Source of the DNA: Pseudomonas putida
Lineage (GTDB): Bacteria; Pseudomonadota; Gammaproteobacteria; Pseudomonadales; Pseudomonadaceae
Direction of reading: 5' to 3'
NCBI RefSeq assembly: GCF_003228315.1
Contig: NZ_CP029693.1
Coordinates: forward strand, 5,986,501-6,050,500
Length of the DNA: 64,000 nt
A program made the position numbers and the translations under genes. The stretch's first letter is position 1, and every line of letters begins with the position of its first letter. The notes below the pieces were generated by a model. The model made no database searches. It saw nothing but the letters and a program-made list of their open reading frames with translations, and was not told where the DNA came from. Below, piece after piece: positions 10,495 through 19,361 of this stretch.

Positions 10495-11292
10495 ATGCGT
10501 TTTTCCGATCTGCTTGACGCTGTCCGCCGCCAGCCACTGGAACTGTCTATTCCCGCGGGATGGGCGCAAGGGCGCGCCAGCTTCGGTGGTCTGGTCGCTG
10601 CGCTGCAATACGAAGCCATGCGCGCGAAAGTGCCGGCGGATCGTCCGGTGCGGTCATTGGCGATTACCTTCGTCGGACCGGTCGAGCCAGAGGTGCCGGT
10701 CAGCTTTGAGGTCGATGTGCTGCGCGAGGGCAAGGCCGTCAGCCAGATCCTGGGCCGGGCCATGCAGAAAGGGCAGGTGGTGACCCTGATTCAGGGCAGC
10801 TTCGGCGCGTCACGCCCGTCGGAAGTCGCGGTGCAAGCCGTGCCGGCACCGGACATGAAGCATTGGGACGATTGCCAGGAATTACCCTTCGTTGAAGGCG
10901 TCATTCCGGAGTTCATGCGTCATCTGGCGATGCGCTGGAGCGTGGGCGGCCTGCCGTTCACCGGCAACACCTCGCGGCACATGGGCGGTTGGGTGCGCTT
11001 GCGGGGTGATGTGAAGGAGGAGCCGGTGAGTGAAGCGCACATTCTGGCTCTGGTGGATGCCTGGCCACCGGCGGTCATGCCGTTTCTGAAGAAGCCGGCC
11101 ATGGGCAGCACGCTGACCTGGACCATCGAATTCGTTCAGCCGCTGCTGGACCTCAGCACGCTGTACTGGTGCAAATATCTGGTCGAAACCGAACACGCCG
11201 CCGATGGCTATGGCCATGCGGCGGCGAAGTTGTGGGACCCGGAAGGGCGGTTGATCGCCATGAGCCGGCAGACCGTGACGGTCTTTGCCTAA
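10495..11292 (+). CDS. Acyl-CoA thioesterase family protein (double hot-dog, TesB-like)
   Basis: Predicted cytoplasmic acyl-CoA thioesterase of 265 residues. The N-terminal half has the hot-dog pattern WAQGRASFGGLVAALQYEAM, with the Gly-Gly turn preceding the central helix. The C-terminal half repeats it (WVRLRGDVKEEPVSEAHILALVDAWPPAVMPFL) with the Asp in the helix start typical of tandem hot-dog thioesterases. The second half then contains the TWTIEF(V)QPL strand. It lies convergent to the downstream minus-strand Mpo1-like gene, 12 bases apart. The physiological substrate cannot be read from the sequence. Confidence 0.78.
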   Translation: MRFSDLLDAVRRQPLELSIPAGWAQGRASFGGLVAALQYEAMRAKVPADRPVRSLAITFVGPVEPEVPVSFEVDVLREGKAVSQILGRAMQKGQVVTLIQGSFGASRPSEVAVQAVPAPDMKHWDDCQELPFVEGVIPEFMRHLAMRWSVGGLPFTGNTSRHMGGWVRLRGDVKEEPVSEAHILALVDAWPPAVMPFLKKPAMGSTLTWTIEFVQPLLDLSTLYWCKYLVETEHAADGYGHAAAKLWDPEGRLIAMSRQTVTVFA

Positions 11293-11304
11293 TCAGCAGC
11301 CTGA

Positions 11305-11670
11305 TCAGTGACGGCGGTGGCGCTCACGCCAGGCGCGCCACCAGCCACCACTGAGGAAAAATCGCGGAAAGGTCAGAAACTGTTCCACCAGCAAGCGCGA
11401 CACCGCATCCTTGCGGTCACTGAACGGCTCGGAGGCCTGCGCTTCGAGGCTGTGACCGTGGCGTTGCAAACCCAGGGCCGCGAACACGCCGATGACGCCG
11501 ATGGCGAAATTCGCCAGATTCAGGCCGAACACGCCGGAAACAATCAGCAGGAACGCCACGATGAACAGCGGCACGGCAATCAGGTGCAACACCAGATTGG
11601 TCGGGTGCTGATGGTTGTCCGGGTAGGCACGCCATTGCCAGGAGGGAAGGTTGGGGTGACGTTTGCCCAT
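11305..11670 (-). CDS. Mpo1-like / DUF962 membrane protein
   Basis: A 121-residue integral membrane protein resembling the YGL010w/Mpo1 family, whose yeast member is a 2-hydroxy fatty acid dioxygenase. The visible hallmarks are the first His motif, AYPDNHQHPTNLVLHLIAVPL, a pair of transmembrane helices (about residues 30-75), and the second His motif, LQRHGHSLEAQASEPF. The reading frame extends upstream, but ATG 11670 has GAGGAT 6-8 bases ahead and starts the conserved region (MGKRHPNLPSWQW), so I use it. The enzymatic role is inferred from family resemblance only. Confidence 0.68.
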   Translation of the reverse strand: MGKRHPNLPSWQWRAYPDNHQHPTNLVLHLIAVPLFIVAFLLIVSGVFGLNLANFAIGVIGVFAALGLQRHGHSLEAQASEPFSDRKDAVSRLLVEQFLTFPRFFLSGGWWRAWRERHRRH

Positions 11671-11795
11671 GATGCTGATCCTCAAGTCCATGTTGAACAC
11701 ATGCTTGAAGGATAGGCCCGGGCAATGCGGGCGGCGAATCAAGGTTGGCTATTGGTGCGATAGTGGCGATGGTCAATATTGATGTTGAATGGGTC

Positions 11796-11872
11796 GGCCC
11801 CTTCGCGAGCAGGCTCGCTCCCACAGGTCGATCACTATTCCCTGTGGGAGCGAGCTTGCTCGCGATGAGGCC
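11796..11872. repeat. REP doublet, inverted arrangement
   Basis: Arms TTCGCGAGCAGGCTCGCTCC and GGAGCGAGCTTGCTCGCGAT face inward. The right edge directly abuts the stop codon of the minus-strand chemoreceptor gene, so it may serve as its transcript end. Confidence 0.9.
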
Positions 11873-13354
11873 TCACAGCTTGAGCTGACCTATTGCCTTG
11901 CTCAATTCCCCGGCCAACGCCGCCAACTCATTGCTGGTGGTCGCCGAACCCACTGTCTGCTGCACCGTGTTTTCGGTCACATCCCGGATGCTCACCACCG
12001 CCCGGTTCATTTCTTCCGCCACCTGGCTCTGCTGTTCGGCCGCCACTGCAATCTGCGTATTGCTCTCGCGCATCTGCGCCACCGCCCCGGTGATTTGTTC
12101 CAGCGCCGCACCGGCTTCCTGTGCCTGTTGCACACAGTCATCGGCCTTGAACGAGCTTTCCTGCATGAAGTCCACGGCGTCGCGGGTTCCCGCCTGCAAG
12201 GCCGAGACCATCACGGTGATTTCGTCAGTGGAACTCTGTACGCGCTTGGCCAGATTGCGCACTTCATCGGCGACCACCGCAAAACCGCGCCCCATTTCAC
12301 CGGCCCGGGCCGCTTCAATCGCGGCGTTCAGTGCTAGCAGGTTGGTCTGTTCGGCGATGCTGTGAATCACATTGACCACGCCATTGATCTTCTGGCTGTC
12401 TTCGGCCAGCCGCTGAATCATCTCGGCGGTTTGCTGCACACCGGTGGACAGCCCGGCAATCGACTTCTGCACACGCAGGACCACGGCTTGTCCGCTGCCC
12501 GCCAGCGTGTCGGCCGATTGCGAGAGGTCACGGGTGGCACCAGCGTGTTGGGCGATGTGGTGGACGGTGGCGGTCATTTCATTGATCGCCGTGGCGGCTT
12601 GATCGGTTTCGCTCTGCTGACCGAGCATGCCGTGGCGTACTTCGTTCATGCTCGAGGCCAGCCGTGCGGCGCCGTCGTCCAGTTGGCGGGCGGTGCTGGC
12701 CACGGTGTTGACCACGCGCTGATAACCGGCCTGCATGGCATTGAAAGCATTGGCCATTTGTCCGACTTCGTCGCTGCATGCCAGCGGAACCCGGGCCGAG
12801 AGGTCACCGGTCCGTTCGACGTGAAGCATCACGTCCTTCAAGGTGTTGAGCTGGCTGAGCAGGAAACGGATCAACAGCTGCGAAGCGCCGAGCATCGCCA
12901 GCATCAGAATGAACACGGCGACCGCGTAATTGACAAAACGCTCGTCGAACACCTGGCTCAGGCTAACGCCCAGGGCAAGCACCGCGACCTGCTGATCGTC
13001 AGGCCGGGTGAAGACCTCGGCGCCCAGCAACAGGTTCTCTCCCAACAGCGGTGCGGCGTGTATCTCGATCCAGCCATGGGCATTACCCAGCTCCGGTCTG
13101 GGCTGGCCGTCAAATGTCGGCGTTTGTCCGCGACTGAACGTCAGCAGGTTGTCGGCTTTGGGCAGTGGTTGCCCGGCCGGCCAGGCACCGAGCAAACGCG
13201 CCTGGGCCTGGGCCGAAGCCTGGGCGGCGTGGTTGCGGGCATGTTGTTCGAGCTGCACGGCGTACAGCACCAGCAACAGCGTAGTAACGAAGGCGACGGC
13301 ATTCACCGCCCAGAATTTGTATTTCAGCGAGATATTGCTAAGCCAGGCACCCAT
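11873..13354 (-). CDS. Methyl-accepting chemotaxis protein
   Basis: A transmembrane chemoreceptor of 493 residues. It has an N-terminal transmembrane helix (about 14-34), a short periplasmic sensor of about 125 residues, a second helix (about 165-185), a HAMP region, and a long cytoplasmic signalling coiled coil. The kinase-contacting hairpin tip, IAEQTNLLALNAAIEAARAGE ... GFAVVADEVRNLA, is intact. No C-terminal NWETF-like pentapeptide is seen. The periplasmic part is too short for a double PAS sensor, and its ligand is unknown. I start at MGAWLSN (13354), which begins the conserved signal anchor. No che genes are nearby. Confidence 0.93.
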   Translation of the reverse strand: MGAWLSNISLKYKFWAVNAVAFVTTLLLVLYAVQLEQHARNHAAQASAQAQARLLGAWPAGQPLPKADNLLTFSRGQTPTFDGQPRPELGNAHGWIEIHAAPLLGENLLLGAEVFTRPDDQQVAVLALGVSLSQVFDERFVNYAVAVFILMLAMLGASQLLIRFLLSQLNTLKDVMLHVERTGDLSARVPLACSDEVGQMANAFNAMQAGYQRVVNTVASTARQLDDGAARLASSMNEVRHGMLGQQSETDQAATAINEMTATVHHIAQHAGATRDLSQSADTLAGSGQAVVLRVQKSIAGLSTGVQQTAEMIQRLAEDSQKINGVVNVIHSIAEQTNLLALNAAIEAARAGEMGRGFAVVADEVRNLAKRVQSSTDEITVMVSALQAGTRDAVDFMQESSFKADDCVQQAQEAGAALEQITGAVAQMRESNTQIAVAAEQQSQVAEEMNRAVVSIRDVTENTVQQTVGSATTSNELAALAGELSKAIGQLKL

Positions 13355-13439
13355 GGAGGTCTTCTCTGATAGCGGAAACAGTATTGGCAAGGTGCCATTA
13401 TTGTGCCGCTACTCAGTTCATGGGGGCTTGATATGGATC

Positions 13440-13533
13440 AATGTGGGAGCGAGCCTGCTCGCGAATGCGGAACTTCAGCCAACATCTACATTGACTGGCA
13501 TACCGCTTTCGCGAGCAGGCTCGCTCCCACAGG
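13440..13533. repeat. REP doublet (94 bp)
   Basis: Arms TGTGGGAGCGAGCCTGCTCG and inverse, with an AACATCTACATTGA-type spacer. It lies between the chemoreceptor start region and the 3' end of tatD. Confidence 0.9.
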
Positions 13534-13542
13534 GGAGTGTGT

Positions 13543-14352
13543 TTAGACGGAGAGGGCAGGCAACCCGTAAAACCCCCGCGCACAGGCGGTGGTATGAGCA
13601 GCGAGATCTTCCTGGGTTTCACCCCGATGCAACGCCACTTCCCGCAGTACTTCCGTCAGATAAGCCGGCTCGTTGCGGCCATTCTTCGGCTTGGGACGCA
13701 AGCTACGCGGCAGCAGGTAGGGCGCATCGCTTTCGAGCATCAGCCGCCCGCGCTTGATCTCTTTCACCAGGGGATGCAGATGAGTCCCCCGGCGTTCATC
13801 GCAGATCCAGCCGGTAATGCCGATGTGCAGGTCCATGTCGAGGTAACTGAACAACGCCTTTTTTTCCCCGGTGAAGCAGTGCACCACCGCCGCCGGCAAG
13901 CGGTCGCGGTTGTCGCGCAGAATCTCCAGCAGACGCTGACTGGCCTCGCGTTCGTGCAGGAACACCGGCATCTGCAGCTCGACCGCCAGCGCCAGGTGTT
14001 CTTCGAGGACTTTTTCCTGCTGCGGGCGCGGTGAGAAATCGCGGTTGAAGTCCAGGCCGCATTCACCCACGGCGACCACGTTGGATTCCTTGAGGAGGCT
14101 GCGCAGCTGGCGGGCACTGTCGGCGTTCCAGTCGCTGGCGCAATGGGGGTGGATACCGGCGGTGGCGAACAGTCGTTGCGCGCTCTCGTCCAGTTGTCGA
14201 CACAGCTCCAGTGCCTGCTCGCTGCCCTCGACACTGGTGCCGGTCAAGACCAATTGGCAGACGCCGGCCGCGTAAGCGCGGTCGAGTACCGCTTGATGCT
14301 TCTCGTCGAAACTGGAGTTGGTCAGGTTGACGCCGATATCGATGAGTTGCAT
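13543..14352 (-). CDS. tatD: TatD family metal-dependent deoxyribonuclease
   Basis: A 269-residue TIM-barrel metal hydrolase. The N-terminus reads MQLIDIGVNLTNSSFDEKH, where the usual HxH motif is replaced by the IGVNL form that E. coli TatD itself carries, so this is the TatD rather than the YcfH/YjjV branch. Other metal-ligand motifs are present: GIHPHCASDW, GECGLDF with the Glu ligand, MPVFLHERE, VVHCFTG and ESDAPYLLP with the final Asp. Members have 3'-5' exonuclease activity and a proposed role in DNA repair. No tatABC genes are adjacent, so the name reflects homology only. Confidence 0.92.
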   Translation of the reverse strand: MQLIDIGVNLTNSSFDEKHQAVLDRAYAAGVCQLVLTGTSVEGSEQALELCRQLDESAQRLFATAGIHPHCASDWNADSARQLRSLLKESNVVAVGECGLDFNRDFSPRPQQEKVLEEHLALAVELQMPVFLHEREASQRLLEILRDNRDRLPAAVVHCFTGEKKALFSYLDMDLHIGITGWICDERRGTHLHPLVKEIKRGRLMLESDAPYLLPRSLRPKPKNGRNEPAYLTEVLREVALHRGETQEDLAAHTTACARGFYGLPALSV

Positions 14353-14610
14353 GGTGCTACCTCGGACTCAAGGCCGCCAAGCATATCAGAGCTGTAGATT
14401 TATAAGAAAAGCCAAGAACTACAAGCAGTTATCGCTGTCTTTCAAGCCGTGCCCTTGAACCTCGCACAGGACAGGGTGGCCAGAGTGCCATCACTGTGCC
14501 AGTCTTTCGCACTTTGCCTGCGTACTTTGCCAGCGATCAATGCGCGCTATTTCTTCAATGGGGTCGCATGAACATTTCATGTGCCGACCCGAATTCTCGC
14601 CGGAGAGTGG

Positions 14611-16032
14611 ATGATTCGTCCCTCGGTTTTGCTACTGCTGTGCTGTTCGCTGCTGCTGCCGATGTCGGCGGTTGCGCGCCTGCCTGGCCCACTGCAAGCC
14701 GTACCGGCGACCAAGGTCCGCGACCTGACGGACATCCGCAGCAGTCGTGTGCTGCGGGTGTTGGTCAACCAGAGCCGTAACAGCTCCGGCGAAGTCGAGG
14801 GCCAGTCCATCGGCGTCGAATACCACCGCTTGCGTGCGTTCGAGCAATACCTCAACGGCCATGCCCGCGACGGTGAGGAAGTCAGCCTCAAGATCATTCC
14901 CAAGGCCAAGGATCAACTGTTGGGGGCCTTGCAGCGCGGGGAGGGCGACCTGGTAGCGCCGGGTGAATTGCTCGATTTGCAGGCCGGTTACGCCGTCAGC
15001 ACCAGCGAGCCGATTGCCCGCAACATCCCGTTGGTGCTGGTCGGCATCAAGGGGGAGCGCCGCTATACCCGCCTCGAGCAGCTGTCGGGCAAAACCCTGG
15101 CGCTGCCCACCGGCAGTGCCGCCGGGGATGCGGTCAGCCAGATCAATCAGAAACTCGCCCTGCACAAATTGCCGCCCGTCACGATCGAGTGGGTCGACCC
15201 AAGCCTGGCGGTCGAGGATGTGCTGGAGATGGTGCAGGGCGGGATCTTTCACCTGACCATCGTCGAGCAACCGATTGCCGAGCGCTGGGGCAAGATCCTG
15301 CCCAAATTGCGTATCGACCGGCAGGTACTGGTCAGCGAGCCGGGCGAGGAGTACTGGTTCGTACGCCGTGACGCATCGATGTTGCGCGCCAGCATCGACC
15401 GCTTCCTCACTGGCTATAAAAAACCATCGGACCAGGACGCCGCGTTCCTGCGCATCTATCGCCGCCTCTATCAAGTGCACTATCCGTTGGCCAAGGCTGA
15501 CCGCCAGCGTCTGGAAAAGCTGCGGCCGGTCTTGCAGAAACATGCCGACGCCCAGGGCATGGACTGGCTGAACCTGGCGGCGCTGGCGTTCAAGGAGTCG
15601 GCTTTGCAGCCAACCGCCCGCGGCGGTGGCGGCCCTACCGGCCTGATGCAAATCACACCGTCCGCGGCCCAGCGGGTCGGGGTCAACAATATTCAGGACC
15701 TCGATGGCAATGTGCAGGCCGGGGCCAAGTACCTGGCGATGATCCGCCGCAAGTTCTTCGCCAGCCCCAAACTCAACGAACGCGAGCGCATGGCATTTGT
15801 GCTGGCGGCCTACAACATCGGGCCCGAGCGTGTGCAAGGCATGCGCGCCGAAGCGCGGCGGCGAGGGCTGAATCCCAATCAGTGGTTCTTCCAGGTCGAG
15901 CGCATCGCCATGGAGCAGGTGGGCATGGGACCTGTCAGCTATGTTAATAGCGTGAACAAGTATTACCTGGCGTTCGATCGTGAACGGGAGTCGTTGGAGC
16001 CTCAGGGGCAGAAGATCGCTCTGCGGAAATGA
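14611..16032 (+). CDS. MltF-like periplasmic lytic transglycosylase (solute-binding + SLT domains)
   Basis: A 473-residue exported peptidoglycan lyase. It has a signal peptide (about residues 1-22, SVLLLLCCSLLLPMSAVA). A periplasmic solute-binding (SBP_bac_3-like) domain follows (about 45-290; LRVLVNQSRNSS ... GKTLALPTGSAAGDA). A C-terminal SLT transglycosylase domain spans about 315-450, with the catalytic Glu in LAALAFKESALQP, the GPTGLMQITPSAA motif and the AAYNIGPERV segment. Architecture matches MltF, but the purL-linked genuine mltF is not next to it, so this is probably a paralogue. The start at ATG 14611 has GGAGAG upstream; longer in-frame starts would spoil the signal peptide. The upstream 258 bp shows no gene. 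Confidence 0.85.
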   Translation: MIRPSVLLLLCCSLLLPMSAVARLPGPLQAVPATKVRDLTDIRSSRVLRVLVNQSRNSSGEVEGQSIGVEYHRLRAFEQYLNGHARDGEEVSLKIIPKAKDQLLGALQRGEGDLVAPGELLDLQAGYAVSTSEPIARNIPLVLVGIKGERRYTRLEQLSGKTLALPTGSAAGDAVSQINQKLALHKLPPVTIEWVDPSLAVEDVLEMVQGGIFHLTIVEQPIAERWGKILPKLRIDRQVLVSEPGEEYWFVRRDASMLRASIDRFLTGYKKPSDQDAAFLRIYRRLYQVHYPLAKADRQRLEKLRPVLQKHADAQGMDWLNLAALAFKESALQPTARGGGGPTGLMQITPSAAQRVGVNNIQDLDGNVQAGAKYLAMIRRKFFASPKLNERERMAFVLAAYNIGPERVQGMRAEARRRGLNPNQWFFQVERIAMEQVGMGPVSYVNSVNKYYLAFDRERESLEPQGQKIALRK

Positions 16033-16136
16033 TCGAATAAGTCGAATGGTTGTAGCGGTTTTTTGCGCTTTAACTATGGTTTTTTCCGATTAGTATGGCG
16101 GCCAACCAACATACACACCCCTAAGGAAGAAACAAC

Positions 16137-16571
16137 ATGAGCACACTGATCAACAAGGTCCTCTTCACCCGCGCTGGCTACGGCCTGACCGTTCTGCGAA
16201 TTTTCGTCGGTATCATTTTCGCTGCCCACGGTTCGCAAAAACTCTTCGGCGCATTCGGTGGCTACGGCCTTACCGGGACTGCCCAATACATGGAAAGCCT
16301 GGGCCTGACGCCGGGCTACCTGATGGCGACGCTGGCGGGCGGCACCGAATTCTTCGCCGGTCTTGCTCTGATCATCGGCCTGCTGGTTCGCCCGGCGGCA
16401 TTGGGCCTGACCTTCCTGTCGCTGGTGGCGATCTTCTCGGTGCACATCAGTAACGGACTGTTCATGGCCAACAACGGCTACGAATTCGCCCTGGCTCTGT
16501 TGGGTGGCAGCATCGCAGTGTTGATTGAAGGTGCAGGCAAACTGTCGGTGGATCGTGCCATCGCGGGTTGA
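16137..16571 (+). CDS. DoxX family membrane protein
   Basis: A 144-residue inner-membrane protein with four predicted helices. It carries the family pattern GLTVLRIFVGIIFAAHGSQKLFGAFGG near the N-terminus and LAGGTEFFAGLALIIGLLVRPAALGL in the middle. DoxX-family proteins are associated with redox or membrane stress functions; the role of this one cannot be assigned. AAGGAAG lies 8 bases upstream of ATG 16137. The gene precedes the Gly-rich exported protein by about 75 bases and may share its transcript. Confidence 0.88.
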   Translation: MSTLINKVLFTRAGYGLTVLRIFVGIIFAAHGSQKLFGAFGGYGLTGTAQYMESLGLTPGYLMATLAGGTEFFAGLALIIGLLVRPAALGLTFLSLVAIFSVHISNGLFMANNGYEFALALLGGSIAVLIEGAGKLSVDRAIAG

Positions 16572-16645
16572 TCGATCCACTTGATCGAACGTTTTCGTCC
16601 ATGGCGCCTCCAATCTTTAAATCCCTTGAAGATTCGAGGCACACC

Positions 16646-17110
16646 ATGACGGCGAATTCCAAAAGTAAAGAAGCTGGCGGCCATCGGGCTCTGCGCTCTG
16701 CGCTGCCGGCCCTGGTTTTTGGGTTGTTGCTTGCACCACTGGCCATGGCGGCCGGTGATGGCACCGCGGCGGTAGGCGGCGGTCTTGGCGGCGCACTCGG
16801 TAACGTGGTGGGTGGCCAGGTCGGCGGCAGTACCGGGGCCGCGATCGGTGCCGGTGTCGGTGGCGCTGCGGGCGGTGCGCTCGGTGCCAAAAAGGGCAGC
16901 CGCAACGAGGCAGCAATCGGCGGTGGCCTGGGCGGCGCGGGCGGCTCGGTGGTCGGTAACAGCCTTGGCGGCTCTACCGGATCAACCATCGGCGCCGGCC
17001 TCGGCGGCGCGGCGGGTAGTGCGGTCGGCAGTAATCTTGGCGGTAGTGATCACGACTCCCACTCCGGTGGTCACAAGCACAAGAACAAGCATCACAACAA
17101 ACGTCACTGA
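16646..17110 (+). CDS. Glycine-rich exported protein (glycine-zipper type)
   Basis: A 154-residue low-complexity protein with a leader (about residues 16-35, ALPALVFGLLLAPLAMA) and a long run of short Gly/Ala units (GGGLGGALGNVVGGQVGG, GAGVGGAAGGALG, repeated with small changes). Gly every fourth residue suggests glycine-zipper helices that insert in or associate with membranes. The C-terminus is a His/Lys-rich tail (HDSHSGGHKHKNKHHNKRH) that could bind metal or nucleic acid. ATG 16646 is supported by the GAGGC just upstream. Function unknown. The internal repetition explains the open frames on the other strand here. Confidence 0.72.
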   Translation: MTANSKSKEAGGHRALRSALPALVFGLLLAPLAMAAGDGTAAVGGGLGGALGNVVGGQVGGSTGAAIGAGVGGAAGGALGAKKGSRNEAAIGGGLGGAGGSVVGNSLGGSTGSTIGAGLGGAAGSAVGSNLGGSDHDSHSGGHKHKNKHHNKRH

Positions 17111-17122
17111 TCAGGCTTCACT

Positions 17123-17157
17123 CCATGGACAAACCCGGCCCGGCGCCGGGTTTTTCA
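17123..17157 (+). terminator. Rho-independent terminator after the Gly-rich gene
   Basis: A GC-rich stem (AACCCGGCccggcGCCGGGTT) is followed by TTTCATTTTT, 15-45 bases past the stop of the Gly-rich gene. Confidence 0.7.
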
Positions 17158-17264
17158 TTTTTGCCGGCGGGCCATCCGACCAGTTGTCCACCCGATCGAA
17201 CGCCGGCATGGCTTGAGCCTCGAAATATCAGGGCCTGCCTTTCAGGCTCCTTGTGAGGTGCTCA

Positions 17265-17438
17265 ATGAATGCTGATCCGAAAGAACCCGACATCGACGAA
17301 ACCCCTGAATATCCGCTGCCTTCACCGACTGACCCGTTGAGTCGCGATCAGCGTCCACCTGACGAAAGCACGGATATCGAGCGAGTGCCCGACGAAGACG
17401 TCAAGCGCACCGACGTCGAGGCAAAGAGCGGCGGATAA
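17265..17438 (+). CDS. Small acidic hypothetical protein
   Basis: A 57-residue hydrophilic, proline- and acid-rich protein (MNADPKEPDIDETPEYPLPSP ... EDVKRTDVEAKSGG) without membrane segments or recognised domain, probably disordered. GTGAGGTG lies about 8 bases upstream of ATG 17265, which supports translation. It follows a terminator and so is likely its own unit. No function can be proposed. Confidence 0.6.
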   Translation: MNADPKEPDIDETPEYPLPSPTDPLSRDQRPPDESTDIERVPDEDVKRTDVEAKSGG

Positions 17439-17603
17439 TCCGCAGGGAATTGCCTGCCCACCAACGCGTCGGTTTAAACAATCACGTGTTTAAACCGTTG
17501 CCCGATGTCTGCCACGCTCGCTATGCTGCTGAATCCTTTAATCAGTCACCGAGCCGGCCGCACCCGCGCCGCCTGGGATGTCGTTGAAAACGGATCAGAT
17601 GCG

Positions 17604-18299
17604 ATGAATGCAGCGCTGGATGAGTTCGGCCCGATCAAGGCCGTGATTTTCGATATGGACGGCTTGCTGCTGGACACCGAGGGCATTTACACCGAAGTCA
17701 CGTCGATCATTGCCGGGCGCTATGGGCGTACATTCGACTGGAGCCTCAAGCAGCACATCATCGGTCGGGGCGCCGGTGATTTGGCGCGATATGTGGTCGA
17801 AGCCCTGGAGCTGCCGATCAGCGCCGAAGAATTCCTGCAGATCCGTGAACCTCTGATGCGCGAGCGCTTTCCCAACGCTCAAGCGATGCCGGGCGCGCAG
17901 CAATTGGTGCGACATCTCAAGGCCAACAACGTTCCGATCGCGGTGGGCACCAGCTCGACCAGTCATTCGTTTGGCCAGAAAACCACTTTGCACCGTGACT
18001 GGTTCGCCCTGTTCGACACCATCGTTACTGCTGACGATCCGGAAGTCGGCGCAGCCAAACCGGCGCCGGATATCTTCCTCACTGCCGCGCGCCGTCTGGG
18101 TGTCGCACCGAAGGATTGCCTGGTGTTCGAGGATTCGCCCTTTGGTGTCACGGCGGCGAAGGCGGCGGGGATGACGGCAATCGCGATACCTGACGCGGCG
18201 ATGGCGGACGAAAAATACGCACATGCCGATGGGATTCTTCGTACGTTGAAGGCGTTCAGGCCAAGTGCGTTTGGTTTGCCAACCCTCGATTGGGCCTGA
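17604..18299 (+). CDS. HAD-superfamily hydrolase (subfamily IA)
   Basis: A cytoplasmic sugar-phosphate/nucleotide-type phosphatase of 231 residues. Motif I is VIFDMDGLLLDTE, with nucleophile and acid/base Asp. A helical cap follows (about 25-90), then motif II VGTSSTS, a Lys in GAAKPAPDIF (motif III), and motif IV CLVFEDSPFGVTAAKAAGM. The pattern is like the pseudouridine-monophosphatase/2-deoxyglucose-6-phosphatase group, but substrate cannot be fixed. The frame is open upstream to 17505, yet conserved sequence begins at MNAALDEFGPIKAV, so ATG 17604 is preferred although its ribosome site is weak. Confidence 0.85.
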   Translation: MNAALDEFGPIKAVIFDMDGLLLDTEGIYTEVTSIIAGRYGRTFDWSLKQHIIGRGAGDLARYVVEALELPISAEEFLQIREPLMRERFPNAQAMPGAQQLVRHLKANNVPIAVGTSSTSHSFGQKTTLHRDWFALFDTIVTADDPEVGAAKPAPDIFLTAARRLGVAPKDCLVFEDSPFGVTAAKAAGMTAIAIPDAAMADEKYAHADGILRTLKAFRPSAFGLPTLDWA

Positions 18300-18309
18300 T
18301 GCAGATCCA

Positions 18310-18402
18310 ACTGTAGGAGCGAGCCTGCTCGCGATAGCGGTGTGTCAGGCAGCAATGATCTGTCTGGATGACCGCTATCGCGAGCAAGCTCGCTCCTACA
18401 GG
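18310..18402. repeat. REP doublet (93 bp)
   Basis: Outer ends CTGTAGG and CCTACAGG, arms GAGCGAGCCTGCTCGCGATAG and inverse. It lies between two convergent genes and can terminate both. Confidence 0.92.
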
Positions 18403-18424
18403 GGGCTGTGTTTAGCCAGCTTGA

Positions 18425-19171
18425 TCAGGCGCCAAAACCACCATCGATGGTCAGGCTCGCCCCGGTGATGTAACCCGCTTCGGGGCCGGCCAGGTAGGCC
18501 ACGAAACTGGCAATCTCCTCGACTTTGCCGTAACGCCCCACGGCCATCAGCGGAATCAGGCTGTCGGCGAAGTCTCCGCTGGCCGGGTTCATGTCGGTAT
18601 CCACCGGGCCCGGTTGCACATTGTTCACGGTGATGCCTTTGGGGCCGAGGTCACGGGCCAGACCCTTGGTCAGGCCGACAATCGCCGACTTGCTCATGGC
18701 GTACGGGCCGCCTCCGGCGAAGGGCATGCGATCGGCGTTGGTGCTGCCGATGTTGATGATGCGACCACCTTCGCCCATGTGTTTGGCCGCCGCCTGGGTG
18801 GCCACGAAAACGCTGCGAATGTTGATTGCCAGGGTCTGGTCGAAGTCCTCGAGCTTGAACTCTTCCAGTGGCGCAACCGCCAGCACGCCGGCGTTATTGA
18901 CCAGAATGTCCAGCCGACCAAATGCCTCAACTGTCGCGCTTACGGCGCGGCGGATCGCCTCGGCGTCGGCACTGTCTGCCTTGATTGCCAGGGCCTTGCC
19001 GCCGTTGGTCGTAATGCTGTTTTGCAGTTCTTCGGCCTTGGCGGTGGAACTGACGTAGGTAAAGGCGACTGTCGCGCCTTCAGCGGCGAGACGCTTGACG
19101 ATGGCGGCGCCGATGCCGCGGGAACCACCTTGAATCAAGGCCACTTTGCCGCTGAGGTTCTGAGTAGTCAT
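18425..19171 (-). CDS. Short-chain dehydrogenase/reductase (SDR) family oxidoreductase
   Basis: A classical SDR of 248 residues. The Rossmann cofactor motif GGSRGIGAAI (TGxxxGIG type) is near the N-terminus, NNAG is at about residue 90, and the catalytic Ser-Tyr-Lys is in INIGSTNADR ... GGPYAMSKSAIVGLTKGLA. NVQPGPVDTDMNP and a C-terminal GASLTIDGGFGA complete the fold. It resembles 3-oxoacyl-ACP reductase-like enzymes of unknown substrate. ATG 19171 is chosen because GGAG lies 7 bases upstream. It is a single-gene unit with no neighbour that indicates a pathway. Confidence 0.9.
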   Translation of the reverse strand: MTTQNLSGKVALIQGGSRGIGAAIVKRLAAEGATVAFTYVSSTAKAEELQNSITTNGGKALAIKADSADAEAIRRAVSATVEAFGRLDILVNNAGVLAVAPLEEFKLEDFDQTLAINIRSVFVATQAAAKHMGEGGRIINIGSTNADRMPFAGGGPYAMSKSAIVGLTKGLARDLGPKGITVNNVQPGPVDTDMNPASGDFADSLIPLMAVGRYGKVEEIASFVAYLAGPEAGYITGASLTIDGGFGA

Positions 19172-19280
19172 GACGATCTCCAAAGTCCCGAGGCGAGATG
19201 TCCGGGTTGATGGAGCCTAGTCTCAAATTCCGATTGCAGTAGTGATGCGAATCGAGTCTGGCGGGATACCGAGGTGCGTC

Positions 19281-19348
19281 CTTCGCGAGCAGGCTCGCTC
19301 CCACAGGGGAATGCATTCCAAAATGTGGGAGCGAGCCTGCTCGCGAAT
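19281..19348. repeat. REP doublet, inverted arrangement
   Basis: Arms TTCGCGAGCAGGCTCGCTCC and GGAGCGAGCCTGCTCGCGAA face inward with a short spacer. It lies between the SDR promoter and the 3' end of the racemase gene. Confidence 0.9.
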
Positions 19349-19361
19349 GGGGCGACTCGGT

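Noticed and set aside
13543..14352. tatD as evidence of a twin-arginine export operon
   Set aside because: No tatA/B/C genes are in the window; TatD is a nuclease unrelated to transport.
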